A stretch of DNA of 64,000 bases, from positions 74,108 to 138,107 of the forward strand of contig NZ_LMMP01000008.1 in the NCBI RefSeq assembly GCF_001422815.1, read 5' to 3'. The position numbers and the translations under genes were made by a program. Each line of letters starts with the position of its first letter. The stretch's first letter is position 1. This stretch comes from Methylobacterium sp. Leaf91. Lineage in GTDB: Bacteria; Pseudomonadota; Alphaproteobacteria; Rhizobiales; Beijerinckiaceae. Positions 44,322-51,620 of the stretch are shown piece after piece. The notes beneath the pieces are model-generated. The model was not told the DNA's origin and did not search any database. It was given only the letters and a program-made list of their open reading frames with translations.

Positions 44322-44579
44322 GTCCCACCTGTCCCACCTATGTTTTGAGGTGGGACACCTGCAAGTATCTGATATTATTGACGTTGCCCCACCTGCCCCA
44401 CCTGTCCCACCTATTTCCTCGCGTACGCGCGAGAAATGCTCAACGGCTTCGGACCACGTTGCGATGAAATTACTCTATCTCTTCAAAAAGGTGGGACAGG
44501 TAGGACAGGTGGGGCACTGCTAACAAAAACAAGCACTTATCGCGCCCCACCTGTAAAACGAAGGTGGGACAGGTGGGAC
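44322..44579. repeat. Array of 12 nine-bp iterons in inverted clusters, candidate replication origin
   Basis: The 9-mer GYCCCACCT (and its complement AGGTGGGRC) occurs 12 times in 258 bases, sometimes directly abutting. Forward copies are at 44322 and 44331, a tandem trio at 44386, 44395 and 44404, and a single at 44544. Reverse copies are at 44348, a tandem trio at 44489, 44498 (one mismatch) and 44507, and a pair at 44562 and 44571. Opposing clusters could pair into three hairpins around AT-rich spacers. This looks like an iteron/DNA-unwinding origin, with the helicase gene directly upstream. Confidence 0.75.
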
Positions 44580-44593
44580 ACAGGAGAAACGAC

Positions 44594-44998
44594 GTGCAAA
44601 AGACCCATACCGTGAGGATGCCGCAGACTGTCATCCCTGCCCATGAGGGCTTCAGGGTGGCTACATTCTACTTCGACGGCACCATTACCGACACGACGTT
44701 GCCCGTTGATCTGGGGGTGATGTACGAGCCGATCATTGGTTGGGTCGTTGCTCCGACTTTTGAACACACGGAAGGCTCCTCGATCCCGGAGATCGTGGAT
44801 TCCAATGTCGAGCCTCTCCTCCTTGACGGGAAGCGGCAGGACGGGAGCTTCATCGTCGACCCGCACGGGGTCTGGCACGCTCCGTACGATCGCGTAATCG
44901 ATAGCGAGTCGGAAGCCCGTCGCTATTGGCTGAGCAACGCTCGCCGGCGGAATGGCGGCACGGTCGGCACCGCTGCCAGCGAGGAGAAGCGGAGCTAA
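44594..44998 (+). CDS. Phage hypothetical protein after the iteron array
   Basis: The 134-residue protein starts with GTG preceded by AGGAG at eight bases (an ATG 24 bases later is possible). It has a beta-rich sequence (VATFYFDGTITDTTLPVDLG; EPIIGWVVAPTFEH) and a helical C-terminus. No family is recognised. Its promoter or leader would run through the iterons. The stop overlaps the next start (TAATG). Confidence 0.65.
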   Translation: MQKTHTVRMPQTVIPAHEGFRVATFYFDGTITDTTLPVDLGVMYEPIIGWVVAPTFEHTEGSSIPEIVDSNVEPLLLDGKRQDGSFIVDPHGVWHAPYDRVIDSESEARRYWLSNARRRNGGTVGTAASEEKRS

Positions 44999-45324
44999 TG
45001 CTCGCGCGTCCCGAAGGCCCAGATCCGCCCCGGCAGTACCCCACGACCCTCGTCCGCCTCTGGCTCGTCGCCGCCTGGGCCGGGCACAGCGAGGCGGACG
45101 CACAGGCCGGCCCGAAGCCCGGCGACATCCGGGTCCAGCGCTGGCCCGAGGTCCATGTCGCCGACTGGCGGATGAAGGCGCAGCTGAAGGCCTGGCTCAA
45201 TGCGCAGGTCGGACGCGAGCCCAGCTTCCGCGAGGCCTGCCGGATCAACGGCTGGAACAGGGACAGCGCCATGCGGGGTGTCGACATGGCGGTCGAGCTG
45301 ATATCGATCGGTCTCAGCGCCTAG
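44998..45324 (+). CDS. Phage hypothetical protein
   Basis: The 108-residue protein has a region RQYPTTLVRLWLVAAWAGHSEADA and FREACRINGWNRDSAMRGVDMAVELI, suggestive of a homeodomain-like DNA-binding protein in which the second segment is the recognition part. TAATG coupling with the preceding gene. A late-gene regulator is possible from position, but this is inference. Confidence 0.55.
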   Translation: MLARPEGPDPPRQYPTTLVRLWLVAAWAGHSEADAQAGPKPGDIRVQRWPEVHVADWRMKAQLKAWLNAQVGREPSFREACRINGWNRDSAMRGVDMAVELISIGLSA

Positions 45325-45479
45325 TTGGAAGAACCTGCACTTGGCGCTTGCAACCCAAGTGTTTGCGCGCTGGCGATGAAGGGCGCACTTAGACCTATCG
45401 CTGGCTTCGATCCCTTGGCAGCCAGTGCCCGAGAGATGCGTGTGCTCCCGCCTTCCCCTCTGGCGCGTGGAGTGCACCT

Positions 45480-45722
45480 ATGGCCCGCTACTTCTTCGAC
45501 GTTCACGACGGTGGTCTACATCAATTCGATGAGCAAGGCTCCGAGTTCGCCACCCTGGACGAGGTACGCCAGCAGGCGATGCGATTGCTCCCCGATGTCG
45601 CACGAGACCACGCGAAGCCCGAAGGCGAGCGGCTCGCCTTCACTGTTGTAGTGAGCGATGAGGACCACCGCCCGGTCTATTCGGCGACACTGTCGCTTGT
45701 CGGTGTCTGGCTGATCCGCTGA
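45480..45722 (+). CDS. DUF6894-like small protein
   Basis: The 80-residue protein opens MARYFFDVHDGGLHQFDEQG and continues FATLDEVRQQAMRLLPDVAR and AFTVVVSDEDHRPVYSATLSL, a pattern shared by many small Methylobacterium and rhizobial proteins (DUF6894). It is common on chromosomes and mobile elements alike; function is unknown. It stands alone, about 150 bases from each neighbour. Confidence 0.75.
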   Translation: MARYFFDVHDGGLHQFDEQGSEFATLDEVRQQAMRLLPDVARDHAKPEGERLAFTVVVSDEDHRPVYSATLSLVGVWLIR

Positions 45723-45814
45723 AGCCTACCTGCAAGCGCGACGTTTCCGTTATGTTTCTTCCATTGACATTCGTGCCAACGCTCGCGGACTCACGAAAAC
45801 GTTAGCGCGCCACT

Positions 45815-46561
45815 GTGTTCGCGCTCGAACCCTGGGGCACCACCGTGACCGCGTCGGCCAAGCAGTCGTCCAGCACCACCCGTAAGACCGCGACCCGCGT
45901 GGCGCCGTCGACGCGGCGCAACAAGAACATCCGCCTCGCCCCGATTACCGCTCGGGACGTCGAGGTCGTCGAGGGCAAGGGCACGTTCCGCGATCCCTAC
46001 GACGCCAGCACCTTCGTGACGACGACCGTCAATCGCCGCGTCGACGTCCTCGCCGCTGAACGCTCCGCCAAGCGCATCACGGAAGCGCAGTTCCAGGTCG
46101 GCCGCATGCTGCAGGCCATGTGGGAGAAGCAACTTGGCGTCCGGTCCGGAGGCACCTGGGACAGCACGATGTCCAGCACCGGCCCCGGCTCGCAGGTCGT
46201 CTCCCACGCCTTCACCATCGAAGACATCCGGATGCTCAGCCGCATCGAGACCGCGAAGGCGGTCAAGGTCATGAACGAGCGCGCAGCCCGCGTGATCGGT
46301 GACAGCGGCGTGCGATTCCTCCGCGCCATCCTCGCCGAGGGGCAAAGCTTCTCCGGCTACGTCATCGCTCGCGGGCGTGCTCCCAGCGAGAAGGCCTCCA
46401 CCGACATCGCCAAGCGGTTCCGCTGGCTCCTCGACGAGCTGACGGAGGCGCAGCACACCGCTCGCGCGCCGGCCGCAGCAATACGGATCGATGAGTTCGC
46501 GGACATGGCAGGCGGGATGCCAGAGCGTCTCAAGGCTTTGCCGCCACAGCGGAGCATATAA
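45815..46561 (+). CDS. Phage hypothetical protein, end of replication region
   Basis: A frame of about 248 residues. The first 30 residues are low-complexity and may not be translated (a GTG at 45845 is an alternative start). The rest is basic and helical: ITEAQFQVGRMLQAMWEKQL, EDIRMLSRIETAKAVKVMNE, and FLRAILAEGQSFSGYVIARGR with DIAKRFRWLLDELTEA. The last parts faintly resemble the DUF6456 group of alphaproteobacterial phage-derived regulators. It lies where lambdoid phages encode late regulators, but the match is weak. Confidence 0.55.
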   Translation: MFALEPWGTTVTASAKQSSSTTRKTATRVAPSTRRNKNIRLAPITARDVEVVEGKGTFRDPYDASTFVTTTVNRRVDVLAAERSAKRITEAQFQVGRMLQAMWEKQLGVRSGGTWDSTMSSTGPGSQVVSHAFTIEDIRMLSRIETAKAVKVMNERAARVIGDSGVRFLRAILAEGQSFSGYVIARGRAPSEKASTDIAKRFRWLLDELTEAQHTARAPAAAIRIDEFADMAGGMPERLKALPPQRSI

Positions 46562-46958
46562 GCGCTGTTGCCCGGCAGCGAAATGGCAGGGGTGGGCTCG
46601 AGCTCCGAGATCCCGCTCTGCGGCTCGACCTCTCGATAGCCCCTTCCTCATCCTCAGGCTGACGATGCATGTCGCTGCTGCTTAAATATGCGCCGTCTTT
46701 CGCGTACTTTGGCAGACCACTTATTTCTGAACGGGACGACAGTTTTCCGCGGATCTGCGGCTTCTTGGCGTTCACCCTCGGCAAAGCCGTGTTGGGATAT
46801 GGCTCGCCCCTTCATCTGAAGGTCGAAGGCTATCCCCGTCGACGCTGCTGAGAAGGGAAGACTTCGCGGAAGCCGAGATGCTCTTCAAGTCGCTTTAACC
46901 GCTTCCTCGACCCTCTCACGTTCTTCCCTGCCGCCCCTCTTGCGGATGGTGTCGAAAT
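46562..46958. other. Gap before the PadR gene
   Basis: About 400 bases have no gene I trust. Short open frames on both strands (for example 46669-46851) lack ribosome sites and have poor codon pattern. Base composition shifts toward AT here compared with the phage genes to the left, so the left border of a transferred block may lie in this gap. Confidence 0.4.
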
Positions 46959-46987
46959 CCATATGTTCAATGCAATTGAAGATATGG
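46959..46987. promoter_or_regulatory. 29-bp palindrome at the padR start, probable autoregulatory operator
   Basis: Arms at 46959-46971 (CCATATGTTCAAT) and 46975-46987 (ATTGAAGATATGG) are complementary at 12 of 13 positions around a three-base centre. The size and AT-rich arms fit a PadR dimer site. It spans two candidate ATG codons (46963 and 46984), so the true gene start is more likely the ATG at 46996, nine bases beyond the palindrome. Confidence 0.7.
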
Positions 46988-46995
46988 AGAAGCCG

Positions 46996-47328
46996 ATGGC
47001 TCGCGATCCGGATGATCTAAGCACCCTCGAACAGCGTATCCTTCTTGCCCTGATCCGACTCCAGCCAAATGGTTACGGAGTAGCAATCCAAGACGAGATT
47101 GCTGAACGGGCCGGCAAAACGGTGTCGTTCGGTTCGATCTACGCTTCCCTAGACCGGCTTGAAGAGCGTGGTTTCGTCAACTCAAGGGAAGGCGAGGCTA
47201 CTCCGGAAAGAGGGGGGCGCAAAAAGGTGTATTTTACTGTTTCAGGATTAGGACGCAGGGCTTTAGACAGCTCCCTAAATGCAACTGACAGTCTTCGCGT
47301 TGGTATCTTTGAGGGGGCATTGTCGTGA
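46996..47328 (+). CDS. PadR-family transcriptional regulator
   Basis: The 110-residue winged-helix protein is typical of short PadR regulators: LSTLEQRILLALIRLQPNGY, GKTVSFGSIYASLDRLEERG and the wing RGGRKKVYFTVSGLGRRAL. The ATG at 46996 has GGAGAAG just upstream and gives the usual length. Codon use is more AT-rich than in neighbouring phage genes. Its stop overlaps the next gene's start (GTGA), so it probably controls that gene and itself through the palindrome at its start. Confidence 0.88.
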   Translation: MARDPDDLSTLEQRILLALIRLQPNGYGVAIQDEIAERAGKTVSFGSIYASLDRLEERGFVNSREGEATPERGGRKKVYFTVSGLGRRALDSSLNATDSLRVGIFEGALS

Positions 47329-47891
47329 TAGAAGATAAAGAATGGCATACGTTTGACGGAACCGAAACTAGAGCGGATCTATTATGTAAAAAATATCTGT
47401 TAAATATCAATTGCTCGGAAATCGAACTTCAAAATTTTGCGCTGCTGATCGGAGAAGCGCAGGATGTCGGTCCGGTTTGTGTAGCTTTCATGGACGAATA
47501 TGGCTATGCAGTTCTAGCTAAAGAAAATGAGCTTGCAGAATTGGTTCGGTCTGCTCGAACAGCGAAGGCAGTGAAGCCTGATGCTGACGACACCGAAATG
47601 AAAAACATCATCTCCAATTCTGATTCCCTGGAAGTTGGTATTCAAGCACCAATACGCGTGTCTCCTCCATATCTGGCGGAAATGCTAAGTCGTTTGGTGA
47701 CCAAGCCGAAGCTGAGGGACCGTGTGCTGGGAAGCCGTGCGGAAAAGTTTCACGAAAACGTGGCTGATCGAGGTGTCAAAACTGCAAACCATATTTACTG
47801 GATTGATACCTTGGGCTCTTGTGGACCTTCCCTCGCAAGACTGGTTCAGTGGACAATTGCCGGAGACATAATCCACCGTCTTTTCCGGTAG
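47325..47891 (+). CDS. Unknown AT-rich cargo protein coupled to padR
   Basis: The 188-residue protein starts with GTG inside the padR stop. No domain is recognised. A possible small alpha/beta first half (TRADLLCKKYLLNINCSEIE; GPVCVAFMDEYGYAVLAKEN) is followed by a linker and a helical second half (PPYLAEMLSRLVTKPKLRDR), ending HIYWIDTLGSCGPSLARLVQ. It contains no clear membrane span. Base composition is the most AT-rich of the replication-to-packaging region, a sign of recent acquisition. Being under its own regulator, it may be expressed in the lysogen. Confidence 0.7.
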   Translation: MIEDKEWHTFDGTETRADLLCKKYLLNINCSEIELQNFALLIGEAQDVGPVCVAFMDEYGYAVLAKENELAELVRSARTAKAVKPDADDTEMKNIISNSDSLEVGIQAPIRVSPPYLAEMLSRLVTKPKLRDRVLGSRAEKFHENVADRGVKTANHIYWIDTLGSCGPSLARLVQWTIAGDIIHRLFR

Positions 47892-47914
47892 CGACCTCTT
47901 TCGTTTGTCTCGAT

Positions 47915-48003
47915 GTCGCTTGACCCGACGGGCAATTCGTTGCAGAAACGCACCGTCCCGAGACGCACGCCCGCAGCCGCAAGGCCCGCGGGCGTTCTCG
48001 TTT
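47915..48003 (+). promoter_or_regulatory. Repeated phage element, copy 1 (candidate promoter plus leader hairpin)
   Basis: Right after the padR block comes CGCTTGACCCGACGGGCAAT (47917-47936), then CCGTC-CGAGACGC-CG (47953-47969), a hairpin ACGCCCGC/GCGGGCGT (47967-47995) and TCTCGTTT. The same parts in the same order recur at 58847-58930. TTGACC could be a -35 box. The arrangement resembles a late promoter with a leader terminator for antitermination. The rest of 47892-48328 contains no gene I can support. Confidence 0.55.
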
Positions 48004-48328
48004 CCAGACCCTCATCCCCCCTGGCTTAGGCCCACTGCTCTCGTCGCACGGGCGTGGATTACCGAAGCCAACCTTGCGAGACGAGCCACCGCCGGGCGAC
48101 GCCGACGGAAGGGCACATGCCTGGGCCGACCACGCGGCCCGGCGGAAGTCGCACCACGTGAATGGGCCGGCCATAGTGGTTCCGGGCTGAAACGGAACCG
48201 ATCGCCTCTCCGGGGTGACAAGCGAGGTGGAAAGCCTCGCACCCTCTTTCAGTCCCGCGAACCGGCTCAACAGCTTAGGCGTTGAGGCCGAAGACGTGCG
48301 CGGACAAATCTGCCATGATCGGAACCCG

Positions 48329-48616
48329 ATGACGACGGATCGCGAGAAAGCCGAGCGGGTCGCCGACCTTCTCCGCCAAGCCGACCGCCTCCGGGTTCCG
48401 GGGCATCGGTACACCGTCGAGCAGTGCATGCAGGCGCAGGACGAGATCCGCGCCGGTCTGCGTCGTCTCTATCGCGATATGTTCGGGACCGAAATACCGC
48501 GCGAGACCGCTCCACGCCGTCCGGTTCTCGGCTCTTTCCAGGCCGGGGCCCTGCCCGGCTCCCGTACCGTCGTCGCGTTTCGCGGCCGGGCGAAACGGGT
48601 TGCGGCGAGCGCCTAA
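48329..48616 (+). CDS. Small phage hypothetical protein
   Basis: The 95-residue protein opens MTTDREKAERVADLLRQADR, helical and charged, with a central helix EQCMQAQDEIRAGLRRLYRD and a basic tail. No domain is recognised. It is the first gene after repeat copy 1 and lies upstream of the serine recombinase. Open frame extends upstream to 48215, but the ATG at 48329 is better placed. Confidence 0.55.
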   Translation: MTTDREKAERVADLLRQADRLRVPGHRYTVEQCMQAQDEIRAGLRRLYRDMFGTEIPRETAPRRPVLGSFQAGALPGSRTVVAFRGRAKRVAASA

Positions 48617-48626
48617 AACGTCGGAT

Positions 48627-48652
48627 TTCCGAATTACCAAGACAATTCGGAA
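48627..48652. repeat. 9-bp inverted repeat upstream of serine recombinase
   Basis: TTCCGAATT-ACCAAGAC-AATTCGGAA is a perfect AT-rich inverted repeat 60 bases before the recombinase gene, followed by a second inverted repeat CGGCTC/GAGCCG (48663-48681). Serine recombinases bind such short palindromic sites, so these are candidate crossover or operator sites; a terminator for the preceding gene is also possible. Confidence 0.5.
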
Positions 48653-48711
48653 TTTATGTGTGCGGCTCGTCGACTGAGCCGAAATAAGCGAGCAATTAGA
48701 GGGCCTTGGCT

Positions 48712-49572
48712 ATGTTGTCGGGGTCCAAGCGCACGTCTCGCATCAAGGCCAGAATAAAAACCCAAGAGGCCGCGAAGGCGGTCCTCTCCACCAAGGCGGT
48801 CGCCTACCTCCGGGTCTCGACGGACGAGCAGGCCACGAACGGTTTCGGCCTCGAGACGCAGGAACGCGCCCTCCGCGCCTTCGCCGAGAGCCAGGCTTAC
48901 GAGCTGGTGGAGCTCATCACCGACGGCGGCGTGTCTGGCGCGACGAAGCCGACTGAACGCCCTGGGTTCAGTCGTGTGGTCGAGCTCGCCGAGGCCGGGG
49001 CCTTCTCCATCCTGCTGGTCTACAAGTTCGACCGGCTCGCCCGCGAAATCCGGTACGCGGTCACCACCGTGGCCGAGCTCGCCGAGCAGCATGACATTGG
49101 CATCCGGTCGGTCACCGAGCCGATCGACACGGCGACCCCGATGGGCCGCACGGTGTTCGCCATCCTCGCCGGCATGGCTGAGAGCGAGCGCTTCACGATC
49201 CGGGACCGGACCGCCGGCGGCAAGCTGTCCAAGGCGGGGCGGGGCGGGTTCGCCGGGGGGCGTGTCCCCTACGGCTACGAGGCGGACCGCGAGGGCGGCC
49301 TCCGGATCATTCCGGAGCAGGCGGCGGTGGTCCGGAGGATCTTCCGGGAGCGCGGCCCGTCCCGTCGGACGAAGCGCACCCTTCAAGCGATCGCGGACGG
49401 ACTGAACGCCGACGGCATCGCATCACCCACGGGCAAAACCTGGAACGCCGGTGGCGTCGGGTACCTGCTCGACAATCCGAAATACCGCGGTGCCGTCGAA
49501 TACCTGTTCTCGTGGACGGGCACCGAACAGCACGTCCTTCAGCCGGGCGCGCATGAAGCGATCTTCCCATGA
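48712..49572 (+). CDS. Serine site-specific recombinase (short form)
   Basis: The 286-residue protein has an N-terminal resolvase domain with the catalytic Ser in VAYLRVSTDEQ (residue about 37) and the Arg cluster in YKFDRLAREI and GMAESERFTIRDRT. A recombinase domain follows (GGRVPYGYEADREGGLRIIP, IADGLNADGIASPTGKTWNAGGVGYLLDNPKYRGAVEY). Large serine integrases continue another 200 residues with a zinc ribbon and coiled coil; these are absent. So it may be a truncated integrase, an invertase, or a packaging-region relic. It ends ATGA-coupled to the next gene. Confidence 0.85.
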   Translation: MLSGSKRTSRIKARIKTQEAAKAVLSTKAVAYLRVSTDEQATNGFGLETQERALRAFAESQAYELVELITDGGVSGATKPTERPGFSRVVELAEAGAFSILLVYKFDRLAREIRYAVTTVAELAEQHDIGIRSVTEPIDTATPMGRTVFAILAGMAESERFTIRDRTAGGKLSKAGRGGFAGGRVPYGYEADREGGLRIIPEQAAVVRRIFRERGPSRRTKRTLQAIADGLNADGIASPTGKTWNAGGVGYLLDNPKYRGAVEYLFSWTGTEQHVLQPGAHEAIFP

Positions 49573-49751
49573 CGCAGCCCTATCGTATCGAACTCGCGTC
49601 GAGCGTCGACGCTGCGCCTCTGTTCGCCGCGCGCACCGGTACCCGCCTCGTCTGGACGCCGAAGCGCGACCAGGCCCTGACCTTCGGCGCCTCGGCGAAG
49701 GCCTGGGACTTCGTCGTCGCGCAGTCCCTCCCCGTCGTTCGGGTGCGCTGA
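49569..49751 (+). CDS. Small hypothetical protein (60 aa)
   Basis: Opens MTQPYRIELASSVDAAPLFA and has no recognised domain. It overlaps the recombinase stop (ATGA) and the next start (TGATG), the first of nine very short genes linked end to end up to 51315. Confidence 0.55.
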   Translation: MTQPYRIELASSVDAAPLFAARTGTRLVWTPKRDQALTFGASAKAWDFVVAQSLPVVRVR

Positions 49752-49957
49752 TGAGCCCCCGCGATTTCCTCGTCTGGCTCGATGGGTTCGCCCTCGGCGT
49801 CGAGGCCGGCCGTCCGACCCCGGCGCAGTGGGTCGACGTCTTCGCCACCCTCGCCACCGTCCAGCGTGACACGGACCGGCCGAGTGACCTGCAGATCACC
49901 TTCATCCCCGGCGGCGCGGTGCGCACCGACGAGTATCCCATGAGGACCGACGCATGA
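49751..49957 (+). CDS. Small hypothetical protein (68 aa)
   Basis: Opens MSPRDFLVWLDGFALGVEAG and carries PTPAQWVDVFATLATVQRDT, a helical stretch common in small alphaproteobacterial phage proteins. TGATG coupling upstream, ATGA downstream. No function is known. Confidence 0.6.
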   Translation: MSPRDFLVWLDGFALGVEAGRPTPAQWVDVFATLATVQRDTDRPSDLQITFIPGGAVRTDEYPMRTDA

Positions 49958-50184
49958 CGCTCACCCCCGCCGCCGTCCTCGATCAGGTCGAGGAACTGCT
50001 CGCCAGCATGATCGGCAGGTCCGTGGTCACCGCCGAGCGCGCTGCGGTCGACTTCGAGGCCTACGCCAGCGTGGCCCCGACCGCGCTCCGCGAGCGCTTG
50101 GCCACCGTCATCGTCGACGAGATCCGCAACGCTTCCGACCGTGTCGAGCACCGCCGCGCAGCCATGCAGAGGTTCCGCCTGTGA
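49954..50184 (+). CDS. Small hypothetical protein (76 aa)
   Basis: Opens MTLTPAAVLDQVEELLASMI and is all-helical. It is ATGA-coupled to the previous gene and GTGA-coupled to the lipoprotein gene that follows. No domain is recognised. Confidence 0.6.
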   Translation: MTLTPAAVLDQVEELLASMIGRSVVTAERAAVDFEAYASVAPTALRERLATVIVDEIRNASDRVEHRRAAMQRFRL

Positions 50185-50312
50185 TCCTCCGCTTCCTCTG
50201 CGTGCTCCTGGCGCTGCTCTCCGGCTGCTCGGCCTGGAACGCGACGATCCATGCAGCCGAGATCGATCGCTTCATCCGGACAGGCGGTGATGCCCCTGTC
50301 GAGCAACCCTGA
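50181..50312 (+). CDS. Tiny lipoprotein (43 aa)
   Basis: Starts with GTG overlapping the previous stop and reads MILRFLCVLLALLSGCSAWN, a short signal peptide ending in the lipobox LSGC, so the mature lipoprotein would have only about 28 residues (ending GGDAPVEQP). Tiny phage lipoproteins include Rz1-type outer spanins, but an inner-spanin partner and the usual Pro-rich body are not evident here, so a lysis role is unproven. Confidence 0.65.
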   Translation: MILRFLCVLLALLSGCSAWNATIHAAEIDRFIRTGGDAPVEQP

Positions 50313-50451
50313 GGCTCCGCTCGTGCCCTACACCGCCCTGCTCCGCCGCCTGCTCGGCAAGCCCGATCCCCGCCCCGCCAAGCGCCCGGATTTCCCGCCC
50401 ATGCGGGTCATCCGCCTCGGCCGCGAGCTGACCCGTGGTGAGGCTGCCTGA
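50290..50451 (+). CDS. Small hypothetical protein (53 aa), overlapping the lipoprotein gene
   Basis: Opens MPLSSNPEAPLVPYTALLRR and ends ELTRGEAA; basic and Pro-rich. It overlaps the lipoprotein gene by 23 bases in another frame and has AGGCGG before its ATG. Overlap with a lipoprotein gene recalls nested spanin genes, but the order is reversed. Confidence 0.5.
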   Translation: MPLSSNPEAPLVPYTALLRRLLGKPDPRPAKRPDFPPMRVIRLGRELTRGEAA

Positions 50452-50564
50452 TGCCCCGCCTCTGCGCCCTGCTCGTCCTCGCCGGCCTCGCCCTCTCCGC
50501 GATGCGTCCGCGTCCGCCCGCCCCGACCGCCTGGGGCTATCCGATCTCGTCGACGGTGCACTGA
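50451..50564 (+). CDS. Tiny secreted peptide (37 aa)
   Basis: A 37-codon frame, MPRLCALLVLAGLALSAMRP then a Pro-rich tail ending ISSTVH, looks like a signal peptide with almost no mature part. It has TGATG overlaps at both ends, which argues that it is translated. Confidence 0.5.
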   Translation: MPRLCALLVLAGLALSAMRPRPPAPTAWGYPISSTVH

Positions 50565-50887
50565 TGTCCAACACCGCTGCGCCCTCGCCGCCGCCGGTCA
50601 ACGACCTGTGGCGCATCCCGGCTATCGCTGCGATCGTCGGCGCCATCGTGCTGTGGGTGCATCTGTTCATCCCGAAGCCGGCGCATGCCGAGACCATCGG
50701 CTACCGCATCGAGGCCGAGGCCTGCCGCGGCGCTGTCTGCCGTCCGCTTACCGCCTCGTCGCGCATCTGGGGCGGCCTCTACGCTTGCCAGGGCCGGGCC
50801 GCGAACATCGCGCGCTTCGGCCTGCCCGGTGATCCGCGCGAGATCCGCGCCCGCTGCACCGCCATCGCCGGGATGCCGAGCGCATGA
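50564..50887 (+). CDS. Single-pass membrane or secreted protein (107 aa)
   Basis: After a 20-residue cytoplasmic start comes one hydrophobic helix (IPAIAAIVGAIVLWVHLFIP) followed by KPAHAE, a possible signal-peptidase site. The mature part has four cysteines (EACRGAVCRPL; YACQGRA; RARCTA), likely two disulfides in the periplasm. TGATG-coupled upstream, ATGA downstream. Confidence 0.62.
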   Translation: MSNTAAPSPPPVNDLWRIPAIAAIVGAIVLWVHLFIPKPAHAETIGYRIEAEACRGAVCRPLTASSRIWGGLYACQGRAANIARFGLPGDPREIRARCTAIAGMPSA

Positions 50888-51087
50888 CCGGATTCCTCGC
50901 CGTTGTCCTCGTCTGCGCCGCTGGTATCGCCGGCTCGGACTGCTCGCGCGACAACGCCCTCGACATGCTCGTCCAGCCCGTCGCGCAGGTCACGGAATGC
51001 GCGCAGGTCGGCCCGGTGCTGGCCACGCATCTGAGCCTGGGCCCGGGCGAGTTCTACAAGGTCGCCTGCGAGCGTCGGAAGGGCTGA
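50884..51087 (+). CDS. Small secreted protein (67 aa)
   Basis: Opens MTGFLAVVLVCAAGIAGSDC, a signal-like hydrophobic segment, and the rest contains two more cysteines (ECAQVG; KVACERR). It is probably a periplasmic companion of the preceding Cys-containing protein, as they are ATGA-coupled. Confidence 0.55.
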   Translation: MTGFLAVVLVCAAGIAGSDCSRDNALDMLVQPVAQVTECAQVGPVLATHLSLGPGEFYKVACERRKG

Positions 51088-51090
51088 CGG

Positions 51091-51315
51091 ATGTACTCCC
51101 AGACAATCGAGACGGTCTGCGGGAACCTCATCCGGCCCTACTATAACGGGTCGGCATACATGTGCGCTTGGAAGCGTTCGCTCACCTGCTCGACTGAAGT
51201 GGTGGGCCATGCGCTGCGTATCACTGTGACGGGCGATGAGGACGAGGTTGAGAGGTTCGTGGCCGCGTGGCGGTACGTGCACGGTTTCGTCGTCTCTGAG
51301 CGTCCCAGGGACTGA
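51091..51315 (+). CDS. Small hypothetical protein (74 aa)
   Basis: Opens MYSQTIETVCGNLIRPYYNG and has a C-terminal GDEDEVERFVAAWRYVHGFV. No signal or known domain. It is the last of the mini-gene train and the only one with a small gap to its predecessor. It precedes the terminase genes. Confidence 0.55.
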   Translation: MYSQTIETVCGNLIRPYYNGSAYMCAWKRSLTCSTEVVGHALRITVTGDEDEVERFVAAWRYVHGFVVSERPRD

Positions 51316-51332
51316 GAACAGGACCCCTAACA

Positions 51333-51620
51333 ATGGCTTTCCAGCCCGGTCAGAGTGGCAACCCTGGTGGTCGCCCGAAGGCCTCCGCGCGCGTCCGTGA
51401 TGCCGCTCGGGTGCACACGGAAGCCGCCCTCGCGGTTCTCGTGGAGATCGCTCTCGAGGGCGAGAGCGAGGCTGCCCGTGTAGCCGCGGCCAACTCCATT
51501 CTCGACCGGGGCTATGGCAAGGCCACCCAGCCAGTCGACGGTGATGGCGACGGCGGGGAGATCCCGGTCGGCCTGACCGTCCAGTTTATCCGCCCGACGC
51601 CGCTGCCCGATGGCGATTGA
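51333..51620 (+). CDS. DUF5681-like protein, probable small terminase partner
   Basis: The 95-residue protein opens with the DUF5681 hallmark FQPGQSGNPGGRPKASARVR, followed by a helix (HTEAALAVLVEIALEGESEAARVAAANSILDRGYGKA). Proteins of this type commonly stand directly before large terminase genes and are thought to act as a small terminase or DNA-recognition partner. Its 3' end overlaps the large terminase start by 11 bases. Confidence 0.75.
   Translation: MAFQPGQSGNPGGRPKASARVRDAARVHTEAALAVLVEIALEGESEAARVAAANSILDRGYGKATQPVDGDGDGGEIPVGLTVQFIRPTPLPDGD

Noticed and set aside
44322..44579. CRISPR-like array
   Set aside because: The repeats are only nine bases, occur in both orientations and often abut; no spacer-sized units or cas genes are present. 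Better explained as iterons.
50181..50312. Rz1-type outer spanin
   Set aside because: The lipobox is clear, but there is no inner spanin or endolysin adjacent and the body is not Pro-rich; kept as an unassigned lipoprotein.
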